This document shows positions 1 to 5,897 of a stretch of DNA of 6,926 nucleotides, piece after piece (positions within the stretch are counted from its first letter, which is position 1; every line of letters starts with the position of its first letter). The stretch is from contig JBHHUS010000069.1 of the NCBI GenBank assembly GCA_046861615.1, forward strand, positions 1 to 6,926, given 5' to 3'. This stretch comes from CAZNUM01 sp046861615. Lineage in GTDB: Bacteria; Fidelibacterota; Marinisomatia; Marinisomatales; TCS55. A program made the translations under genes and the position numbers. Under the pieces are notes generated by a model. It was not told the origin of the DNA. It worked only from the letters and a program-made list of their open reading frames with translations, and searched no databases.

Positions 1-158
1 AGACGTTTTTCTGTTGGGACAATCAGCAGAATATCTCAGTTAAAGTGAATCGGGAAATTGTCCACTCAATTAAGAAACAATTAATACCTTTATTCGTTAT
101 TGAGAAGAATGTAAATAAATTAATTTCTGGCGTGAATAATCATTCGAACGATTCATGA
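1..158 (+). CDS. Possible 3' end of an upstream gene (unidentified)
   Basis: Reading from position 3, the frame stays open for 51 codons and stops at TGA 156-158, overlapping the batA start codon as ATGA, the same junction type seen at batA/batB and batE/SPOR. The other two forward frames hit stops by position 48. The stretch is only about 32% GC by hand count; at that composition a given frame would stay open this long by chance roughly 2% of the time, so coding is likely but not certain. The peptide is rich in Asn, Lys and Ile and I recognise no domain. From Bat operons elsewhere a DUF58 protein or a small membrane protein would be expected here, but nothing in these 51 residues proves either. 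The alternative is a non-coding AT-rich leader of batA. Confidence 0.5.
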   Translation, partial: TFFCWDNQQNISVKVNREIVHSIKKQLIPLFVIEKNVNKLISGVNNHSNDS

Positions 159-1126
159 TTGAATTTGAAAAACCCTGGTTTTTACTATTTCTGGGATTGA
201 TTCCTTTAATCTATTATATGCAGACCAAATGGGCCACCCGGTGGGAGGGAAGTATTCGGATCTCAGCTAAAGAATTAGTACCGGATAATCTGCGAAAGAA
301 AGGTTACCGGCGGGTGACAATTCTCAGGATTCTCCAGAGCATAATTCTGATTCTACTTATTATTGGGATTGCCCGTCCACGGTGGGTGGATGCCCTTCAG
401 GAATCTAAAGTTGATGTGGTGGATATTGAACTGGTCCTGGACATCAGCTCCAGCATGTTGGCTACTGATTTTGCCCCCAATCGCCTAGAGGCGGTTAAAG
501 AGACCGCCAAATCGTTTATCCGGAGACGATCCGGAGATCGACTGGGTCTATTGGTCTTTGCCGGAGAAGCCTTCATCCAGTGTCCTCTGACCATGGATCA
601 GGACGTGCTGGTTTCGCTGTTATCGGAAGTGCGGGTGGCGGAACAATCTTATGACGGTACCGCCATCGGGATGGCCTTAGCTCATGCCACCAATCGTTTA
701 CGCAACAGCCAAGCAAAAAGTAAGGTAATTATTCTACTCTCCGACGGTAGTAATAACGCTGGCGAACTGGACCCGCTTACTGCCGCCGATCTGGCTGCTC
801 AGTTTGGAATCCGGATTTACACTATTGGTGCCGGAACCAATGAGAGCGTCTCCTTTATTCCCGGCCGCGGTTATATTCGAAATGAGATTGACGAAGAAAC
901 ACTGCAAGCAATTGCCCAGCGTACCGGAGGACGGTATTTCCGGGCGGTGGATAAAGCCGGTCTGGATGATATTTATGCCCAGATAGATGAACTGGAGCGA
1001 ACTGAAATTGAAGTCCGGAATTACACCCGTTACCGGGAATTGTTTGCCTGGTTTCTGCTACCGGCCTTTGTTCTGGGAATGGGTGTGGAAACGCTGGAAC
1101 GAGACATCTACCGAAAACGCACATGA
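155..1126 (+). CDS. batA: BatA, membrane-anchored von Willebrand factor A protein
   Basis: Inner-membrane VWA protein of the Bat system, probably a metal-dependent protein-binding subunit; its molecular partner is not established. The 323 residues show a short N-terminal BatA-type segment with a membrane span (about 8-22), a basic loop (23-55), a second span (56-74), the VWA domain (about 90-280) and a last span (about 297-312) before a basic tail. MIDAS residues are intact: D96-I-S98-S-S100, T169 and D197 in the SDG motif. The basic loop and tail predict, by the positive-inside rule, that the VWA domain faces the periplasm. ATG 155 is the only good start: the same frame has a stop at 137-139. 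No Shine-Dalgarno is visible, so translation may depend on coupling to the preceding frame. It overlaps batB by 4 bp. Length and order fit BatA; its paralogue BatB follows. Confidence 0.96.
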   Translation: MIEFEKPWFLLFLGLIPLIYYMQTKWATRWEGSIRISAKELVPDNLRKKGYRRVTILRILQSIILILLIIGIARPRWVDALQESKVDVVDIELVLDISSSMLATDFAPNRLEAVKETAKSFIRRRSGDRLGLLVFAGEAFIQCPLTMDQDVLVSLLSEVRVAEQSYDGTAIGMALAHATNRLRNSQAKSKVIILLSDGSNNAGELDPLTAADLAAQFGIRIYTIGAGTNESVSFIPGRGYIRNEIDEETLQAIAQRTGGRYFRAVDKAGLDDIYAQIDELERTEIEVRNYTRYRELFAWFLLPAFVLGMGVETLERDIYRKRT

Positions 1127-2148
1127 TTGTATTCCGTTATCCTGAATTTCTGTATTTAACCATCCCCTTAGCTTTCTTGTGGTTAGTATGGGCGTTAAAG
1201 GGCCGGCGGCAACAACTTTTAAGAGGAACTGTTCCTGAATTGAGAAACCGGTTGTTTGGCCAATTCAATGCCGGGAACCGGAAGTGGAAACAGCGGCTTA
1301 CTCTATGGTCCTGGGTGTTTTTATTGTTAGCGGCCTCGGGACCACAAATTGGAACTCGCCTAACACCAGTGGAACGGAAAGGAGTAGATCTGGTTTTTGC
1401 TATTGATGTTTCCACCAGTATGAATGCTGAGGATGTAAAGCCGAGTCGTTTGGAAAAAGCTAAGTTTGAAATCAGTCAAATGATTAGGCAATTAAAGGGT
1501 GACCGGGTGGCAATTATCATTTTTGCCGGTTCCAGCCATTTATATTTACCGCTGACCACTGATTACGAAGCGGCATTGTTGTTTCTGGAAAATATTGATA
1601 CCAACATGATTCAGACGCAGGGAACCGCACTCAGTATGGCGATTCGAACCGGCCTGTCCGCCTTCAGCGAGGAGAGTAAGAAATATAAGGTTCTGGTATT
1701 AGTGACCGACGGTGAAGATCATGAGGGTCAGGCGGTTGAGTTGGCGGCGGAGGCCGCAAAGAAGGGGATGGTCATTCACACCGTCGGGGTCGGAACAGTC
1801 TCCGGCTCCCTGATCCCTTTATTCGATTCAGCCGGTATTAAGGAATATAAACGGGATAATTCCGGTAAATTGATCACTACGGTCCTTAATGAATCGATTT
1901 TAAAAGATATTGCCGATGCCGGTAACGGCGACTATATCCGGTTTGACAATCGTCCGGCTAATTATAAAAAATTATTGTCGGATATTGGCGCTATGGAAAA
2001 GCGAACCATTCAATCAAGGGTTTATTCGGAGTTTGAAGACCGCTATCAGATTTTTGCCTTTATTGCGTTGATTCTGATTCTGCTGGGGATTCTATTACCG
2101 ACAAAACCGAGAAAGATACAGGATTGGAGGGGGCGTTTTGTCCAATAA
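1123..2148 (+). CDS. batB: BatB, membrane-anchored von Willebrand factor A protein
   Basis: Second VWA subunit of the Bat complex, 341 residues with the same plan as BatA: a span at about 9-25, a strongly basic loop (26-58), a span at about 59-72, a VWA domain (about 88-295) and a C-terminal span (about 308-326) with a basic tail. MIDAS residues are D95-V-S97-T-S99, T168 and D196 in the TDGED motif, all present. Topology by charge places the VWA domain in the periplasm. The stretch after the VGVGT strand (about 225-260) contains the longer, charged insertion usual in BatB, ending in a strand-helix leading to the GDYIRF segment. The start overlaps the batA stop as ATGA with no clear Shine-Dalgarno, so translational coupling to batA is likely. 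The 3' end overlaps batC by 11 bp and contains the batC ribosome-binding site. BatA and BatB look like products of an old duplication. Confidence 0.96.
   Translation: MIVFRYPEFLYLTIPLAFLWLVWALKGRRQQLLRGTVPELRNRLFGQFNAGNRKWKQRLTLWSWVFLLLAASGPQIGTRLTPVERKGVDLVFAIDVSTSMNAEDVKPSRLEKAKFEISQMIRQLKGDRVAIIIFAGSSHLYLPLTTDYEAALLFLENIDTNMIQTQGTALSMAIRTGLSAFSEESKKYKVLVLVTDGEDHEGQAVELAAEAAKKGMVIHTVGVGTVSGSLIPLFDSAGIKEYKRDNSGKLITTVLNESILKDIADAGNGDYIRFDNRPANYKKLLSDIGAMEKRTIQSRVYSEFEDRYQIFAFIALILILLGILLPTKPRKIQDWRGRFVQ
2126..2133 (+). promoter_or_regulatory. Strong Shine-Dalgarno of batC, fixing its TTG start
   Basis: GGAGG (2126-2130) extended by GGG lies within the last codons of batB, with 7 nt between GGAGG and TTG 2138. 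It supports the TTG as the true start. The next in-frame ATG (codon 14) would delete most of the signal peptide. Confidence 0.85.
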
Positions 2149-2902
2149 ATTACATCCGATTCTGGTTTTAGCGGCCATGTTTTCCCAGCTGCTGAGTCAG
2201 GATCAGGGTCTGGAGCATTTCAATAAACAGGAGTTTGACCAGGCCCGGGCTTATTATGAAGCCATCATTGAAAAGGGACAAAAATCTCCGGCGGTGGAAT
2301 TTGGTCTTGGAGCCAGTGCTTACCAACAGAATGACTATGAAACGGCAAAGCAAGCATTTGAAAAAGCCCTTTCCACGGCCGATAAGCAGTTAAAAGCAAA
2401 AGCCTATTACAATATGGGAAACACCCTTTATAAGGCCCAACGCCGGGAGGAGAGCCTAGCTTTTTTCCGCAAGGCTCTGGAATTGAAGCCCGATGATAAA
2501 GATGCCAAATTCAATTATGAATTGTTAAAATACAGCCCGCCTCCGCCTGAACAAAAGCAGGGCGGTAAGGGAAAATCAGACGAAAAGGACCAGCAGAAGG
2601 AAAATCAGGATCAGAAGCAAGAGGATCGGAAGCACCAACAACAATCTAAAAAAGGCGATCAAGACCAGAACCGGGATCAGCAGAAAAAATCAGATGAGAG
2701 TCAACAACAAAAGGACCAGCAATCCTCCGCAGCGGAAAAACAACAAAAGCAGGAGCAGAATTCAGCGTTGAAGAAGACGCCAAAATCTTCCGATTTACGC
2801 CAGGCAGAAAGTATTTTAAACGCTTTGAAGCAGGATGAAAAAATTCTTCAAAAACGTCAAATTGCACATGCCAAATCCCGCGAACTTGATAAGGACTGGT
2901 AG
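2138..2902 (+). CDS. batC: BatC, exported TPR protein with a Gln/Lys-rich tail
   Basis: Periplasmic tetratricopeptide-repeat protein of the Bat complex, probably a scaffold between the VWA proteins and other subunits. The 254 residues start with a signal peptide (1-20, likely cleavage before Q21). At least two to three TPR units follow at about 22-50, 52-83 and 88-121; the last is the clearest, with the YYNMGNTLYK and A-L-E-L-K-P signatures. After a PPPP at 134-137 comes a low-complexity stretch (134-208) with 23 Gln, 14 Lys and 16 Asp/Glu and no aromatic or branched aliphatic residues. The C-terminal helix (about 218-254) ends in LDKDW, resembling the conserved end of BatC proteins. The start is TTG with a strong Shine-Dalgarno inside batB, an 11 bp overlap. 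The gap to batD is 8 bp. Confidence 0.93.
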   Translation: MSNKLHPILVLAAMFSQLLSQDQGLEHFNKQEFDQARAYYEAIIEKGQKSPAVEFGLGASAYQQNDYETAKQAFEKALSTADKQLKAKAYYNMGNTLYKAQRREESLAFFRKALELKPDDKDAKFNYELLKYSPPPPEQKQGGKGKSDEKDQQKENQDQKQEDRKHQQQSKKGDQDQNRDQQKKSDESQQQKDQQSSAAEKQQKQEQNSALKKTPKSSDLRQAESILNALKQDEKILQKRQIAHAKSRELDKDW

Positions 2903-2905
2903 GGG
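2901..2905 (+). promoter_or_regulatory. Shine-Dalgarno of batD
   Basis: AGGGG begins inside the batC stop codon (TAG 2900-2902) and sits 5 nt before ATG 2911. It supports that start and is well placed for reinitiation by ribosomes finishing batC. Confidence 0.7.
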
Positions 2906-2910
2906 AAATA

Positions 2911-4629
2911 ATGCGGAATAAACTATTTTTCCTGGTTCTGTTACTAAATTTACCCCTGACGGGCCAGGTCCGGGTGCGGGCCACTGTGGATGCCAATCGT
3001 GTTTCTATTCAGGAGCCGATCGGGCTGAAAATTGAAGCGTTGGAGTCCGATGAAATGCCTGAAGTTGATTTAAAACCGCTTGCGCGGAATTTTTCAATTG
3101 TGAGCGGGCCCGCCCAACAGACCAATATCCAATGGATTAACGGTCGTATGACCAGTACCAGAGCATTAACCTGGACTTTGGTGGCTAAACGCACCGGCCA
3201 GTTAATGATTCCAAAGCTAATCGTGCGGATCGGTAAACGCTCTTTTCAGACCCAGGCCATACGTATTCAGGTAGAGAAGAGTAAGACCCCTTCCAGAGTT
3301 TCTGATGTATTCATTCAAGTCCGTACCGATAAAAAAAAGGTATTCCTTGGTGAACAGGTGACAGCGACGTATAAATTGTACACCAGGGTGAATCTGTCGA
3401 TTGAAGATATTCAATATCCCAAAGGCGTAGGCTTCTGGACGGAAAACCTGCGAGTATCTCAGACCATCCGTTTCCGGGATGAAACCGTTCAGGGGATACG
3501 CTATAAAGCGGCCACCCTGTATAAAGTGGCGCTGTTCACCACCCGTACGGGACGATTAAGTCTGGAACCGCTGGTTTCCGTTTGCAATGTGGAAGTTCAG
3601 CGTCAACGCCGCCCGCGAAGCTTATTTGATGATTCTTTTTTTAATTCCATGTTCAAGGAAACGGTAAAACAGTACATTCGTTCTGATTCCCTTGCAATTG
3701 AGGTAATCGATTACCCCGAGGGACAACCGGTTGATTTTACCGGCGCTGTGGGTAAGTTTAATTTACGTTCCAGCGTGGACACGCAAACTGTTCACGTGAA
3801 TGAAGCGATCACTTTCCGGGTGGAATTAGAGGGAACCGGTAACCTGAATCTTTTTAATCTTCCTGAATTGCAATTTCCCCGGAATATGGAAGTTTTTCCA
3901 CCTACATCCACTTTTAAAAAAGATGAATTCCGGGATCAGTTGACGGGAAAAATGACCTGGGAATACATCTTAATCCCGCGGTCTGCCGGTCATTACCGGT
4001 TGCCTAAAATAGAATTACCCTATTTCGATCCTGGAAAGGGTATCTGGGAGGTCAGTCAGGCCAGGCCTATTGATTTACAGATTCAGGCGGCTGAATCCAA
4101 TATTGTAGCTTCGGCCAATTTTACTAAGGAAGAAGTAGAATTGTTGGGGGAGGATATTCATTATATTCGTACTGAAAAGCCCAGGTGGCGTCGGCAGGGG
4201 CAACAATCTCTGCCCCTGTGGGTCTGGACTTCCTACGGTTTGGCCCTGGCGATTTTTGTTTTACCGGGACTGTTGACTCAAACAAAACAGAAACGGTTGG
4301 CCACCAAAGATATACGCCAGTCCAGGGGTGCTTTCCGGTCGGCAAAAAAAATTCTCAGCGGAAAGACGGATGATCCCTTTGCCGTGGCTTCCAAAGCCAT
4401 TTACCGCTATGTGAAAGCTAAGTTTTACCTTACAACTGACCAGCTTGATCCACTCACGATTGAAACATCACTCAGGCCTAAAATTTCTGTAGACAACCTG
4501 GAAGAGATCCTGAATTTGGCCAGGATTTGTGATGCGGGCCGCTATGCACCTTCGGCCGCGGAGTTCAGGGATACTATTTTAAACCGGACACTGAAAGTTC
4601 TTAAAGCAATTGATCAGGAGCTGGCTTGA
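2911..4629 (+). CDS. batD: BatD, periplasmic beta-rich protein with one membrane span
   Basis: Large subunit of the Bat complex, 572 residues, biochemical role unknown. A signal peptide (1-18, likely cut before Q19) precedes a beta-rich periplasmic part (about 20-430). The first repeat-like unit carries the BatD signature around 65-100: SGP, then the hydrophobic I-Q-W-I-N-G strand, then T-W-T-L and R-T-G-x-L-x-I-P. A second domain (about 130-270) and a third (about 272-392) follow with similar G-x-(Y/L)-x-(L/I)-P endings (R-S-A-G-H-Y-R-L-P at 357-365). One membrane span lies at about 434-455. A basic cytoplasmic segment and a helical tail (about 470-572), including L-A-R-I-C-D-A-G-R-Y-A-P, complete it. 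Charge favours an outside N-terminal part and inside tail. The tail could meet cytoplasmic partners such as MoxR, but that is inference. It overlaps batE by 4 bp (TTGA). Confidence 0.94.
   Translation: MRNKLFFLVLLLNLPLTGQVRVRATVDANRVSIQEPIGLKIEALESDEMPEVDLKPLARNFSIVSGPAQQTNIQWINGRMTSTRALTWTLVAKRTGQLMIPKLIVRIGKRSFQTQAIRIQVEKSKTPSRVSDVFIQVRTDKKKVFLGEQVTATYKLYTRVNLSIEDIQYPKGVGFWTENLRVSQTIRFRDETVQGIRYKAATLYKVALFTTRTGRLSLEPLVSVCNVEVQRQRRPRSLFDDSFFNSMFKETVKQYIRSDSLAIEVIDYPEGQPVDFTGAVGKFNLRSSVDTQTVHVNEAITFRVELEGTGNLNLFNLPELQFPRNMEVFPPTSTFKKDEFRDQLTGKMTWEYILIPRSAGHYRLPKIELPYFDPGKGIWEVSQARPIDLQIQAAESNIVASANFTKEEVELLGEDIHYIRTEKPRWRRQGQQSLPLWVWTSYGLALAIFVLPGLLTQTKQKRLATKDIRQSRGAFRSAKKILSGKTDDPFAVASKAIYRYVKAKFYLTTDQLDPLTIETSLRPKISVDNLEEILNLARICDAGRYAPSAAEFRDTILNRTLKVLKAIDQELA
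4195..4218. repeat. Perfect 8 bp inverted repeat inside batD
   Basis: CAGGGGCA (4195-4202) and TGCCCCTG (4211-4218) are exact reverse complements around an 8 nt loop, with a possible G-U extension at 4194/4219. It covers codons about 429-436, just before the BatD membrane span. About one such repeat is expected by chance in a window this long, so function is doubtful. Confidence 0.35.
4616..4620 (+). promoter_or_regulatory. Shine-Dalgarno of batE, fixing its TTG start
   Basis: AGGAG lies 5 nt before TTG 4626, within the end of batD. It selects TTG over the later ATG (codon 9), which would truncate the signal peptide. Confidence 0.75.
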
Positions 4630-5378
4630 AGATCAATAAACTGATTTTAATGTTATCAGTTACATCTGTCTGTGCATGGGGGCAGAGTAATCCCGACTCC
4701 CTGTTTGTCTTGGGAAATCGCTATTATGAACAGGAACAATTCCAGGAGGCTGCCCAAGTCTATGAACGTATGATGAACCAGGTAGAGCATGCTGATTTGT
4801 ACTATAATTTGGGGAATACCTACTATCGCTTGGGTAATTTGGGACATACTATCTGGGCCTATGAAAAGGGTTTGGCCCTGGCGCCCCGCCATCGGGATTT
4901 ACGTTATAATCTGGCCATTGCTAACGCCCAGGTCCGGGACCGTATCGAAGTACCCAAGGCCATCTTTCTGTTGGAATGGTACCACTCCCTGATGAAAAGG
5001 GTTACCGTTCGGGATTTAATCAGTCTGGGCAGTCTGTTGATTTTACTGGCGGCAGTTTTATTCTGGCTGCGTTCCACTTACCGATTGCGGCTGCGGGGTA
5101 TAAATGGGATTATTATTTTCACGGTAGTAATGATTTTAGTCGTCCACGGATTAGCGCTGGATAAGTACTGGGCCCTATCGGATAAGCAGGAAGGAGTTGT
5201 GATTGCTTCCACCGTAGAGGTACGTTCGGCCCCAATCATCAGGAGTGACAACGTGGTTTTTCGTATTCATGAAGGTGTAAAAATGGAAATTACCCAGACC
5301 CAGCCGGGCTGGTATGAAATCATATTACTTGATGGTAAAAAAGGCTGGTTGGCAGCCGGAAGTGTACGAATTTTATGA
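4626..5378 (+). CDS. batE: BatE, TPR protein with two membrane spans and an SH3-like domain
   Basis: Envelope protein of the Bat complex, 250 residues. A signal peptide (1-19, likely cut before Q20) is followed by two TPR units (about 23-54 and 57-90, the second with Y-Y-N-L-G-N-T-Y-Y and A-L-A-P signatures). Two membrane spans (about 130-148 and 159-177) are joined by a short basic loop (R149-R157). A bacterial SH3-like domain occupies about 188-250, with V-E-V-R-S-A-P near its start and G-W-Y-E and K-G-W-L strands near its end. The basic hairpin predicts that TPR and SH3 parts are both periplasmic. SH3b domains often bind cell-wall or protein ligands; the ligand here is unknown. The start is TTG in a TTGA overlap with batD. 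The stop overlaps the next gene's ATG. Order and domains fit BatE well. Confidence 0.92.
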   Translation: MKINKLILMLSVTSVCAWGQSNPDSLFVLGNRYYEQEQFQEAAQVYERMMNQVEHADLYYNLGNTYYRLGNLGHTIWAYEKGLALAPRHRDLRYNLAIANAQVRDRIEVPKAIFLLEWYHSLMKRVTVRDLISLGSLLILLAAVLFWLRSTYRLRLRGINGIIIFTVVMILVVHGLALDKYWALSDKQEGVVIASTVEVRSAPIIRSDNVVFRIHEGVKMEITQTQPGWYEIILLDGKKGWLAAGSVRIL

Positions 5379-5851
5379 AAACAATTATTTTAATTCTGTT
5401 TTGTTGTGGAAGTTTGCTGGTAGCTCAGGAAAGCCAGGAACCGGTATTTGACCCTAATCAATTAAAGGATCCGGAACCAAAGTGGCCGAAAATCGTGAAC
5501 ACCATTTTTAACGATTCCCTGAATCTGGAACAATGGATACAGCCAGATACCGTGCGGGAGATAACGGAGGGTTTCCGGGTGCAGGTACTGGCGACCAGAT
5601 CGGTTGAAAAAGCGGATAGCTTGCGGCTGGTGCTGGAACAGCAGTACGAAATTCCGGTTTATGTAACCTTTGAAGCGCCTAATTACAAACTGCGGTTAGG
5701 TGATTTTATTGACCGTCCCAGCGCTGAGCAATTACGAAAGCGGTTGGGTCGGTCAGGCTATCCCTCAGCCTGGATTATTCGCACCCGCATCACACCACAA
5801 CGCATCACCCCGCTGGAGGGTACTTCACCATCTTCCGAACCGGAAGAATAA
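5375..5851 (+). CDS. Small secreted SPOR-domain protein
   Basis: A 158-residue protein likely exported to the periplasm. The signal peptide (1-17) ends L-V-A before Q18; the two cysteines at 10-11 are not in a lipobox (Phe before the first), so a lipoprotein is unlikely. Residues 18-64 are acidic and Pro-rich with two Trp. Residues about 65-137 form a SPOR domain: F-R-V-Q-V-L-A first strand, a helix with repeated Leu, the Y-K-L-R-L-G-D-F strand, the A-E-Q-L-R-K-R-L helix, and the final S-A-W-I-I strand. SPOR domains in general bind peptidoglycan glycan strands lacking stem peptides, often at the division site. The tail (138-158) is Pro/Ser/Glu-rich. Its ATG overlaps the batE stop (ATGA) with no near Shine-Dalgarno, so it is likely cotranscribed and coupled to batE. 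It is not one of the named core bat genes; no symbol is assigned. Confidence 0.88.
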   Translation: MKTIILILFCCGSLLVAQESQEPVFDPNQLKDPEPKWPKIVNTIFNDSLNLEQWIQPDTVREITEGFRVQVLATRSVEKADSLRLVLEQQYEIPVYVTFEAPNYKLRLGDFIDRPSAEQLRKRLGRSGYPSAWIIRTRITPQRITPLEGTSPSSEPEE

Positions 5852-5889
5852 TTTAAGTATCAACCCTTTCCCGGAGGGTTGTCCGGGAA
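5831..5889. terminator. Probable bidirectional terminator with three inverted repeats
   Basis: Between and overlapping the two convergent gene ends lie three perfect inverted repeats. TCTTCCG/CGGAAGA (5831-5837, 5841-5847, loop AAC) covers the SPOR stop region. CAACCCT/AGGGTTG (5861-5867, 5875-5881) is next. TTCCCGGA/TCCGGGAA (5868-5875, 5882-5889) overlaps the second, so both cannot form as simple hairpins. The third is followed on the + strand by TTGTGGTTTT. The second is followed on the - strand by an A/T-rich tail. The T-tracts are imperfect, so efficient intrinsic termination is likely but not proven. Confidence 0.65.
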
Positions 5890-5897
5890 TTGTGGTT

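Noticed and set aside
100..128. Possible promoter (TTGAGA at 100-105 with AT-rich sequence such as TAAATT or TTAATT downstream)
   Set aside because: The spacings (10 or 14 nt) do not fit a standard promoter and the sequence is AT-rich throughout; no Bacteroidetes-type -7/-33 pair is convincing either.
397..594. Minus-strand open frame within batA
   Set aside because: It lies opposite the conserved VWA region, has no recognisable domain or ribosome-binding site, and is explained as a shadow of batA.
2646..2996. Minus-strand open frame of 116 codons across the batC/batD junction
   Set aside because: It is opposite the low-complexity Gln/Lys-rich BatC linker, where stop codons are rare on the other strand. 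It has no family resemblance and conflicts with two well-supported genes.
5375..5430. Lipoprotein signal in the SPOR protein (two Cys at residues 10-11)
   Set aside because: Phe or Cys precedes each Cys instead of Gly, Ala or Ser, and a good signal peptidase I site (L-V-A before Gln) follows.
5861..5889. H-type pseudoknot from the two interleaved stems
   Set aside because: With 7 bp stems the connecting loops would be only 0-1 nt, too short to span the grooves; alternative hairpins are more likely.
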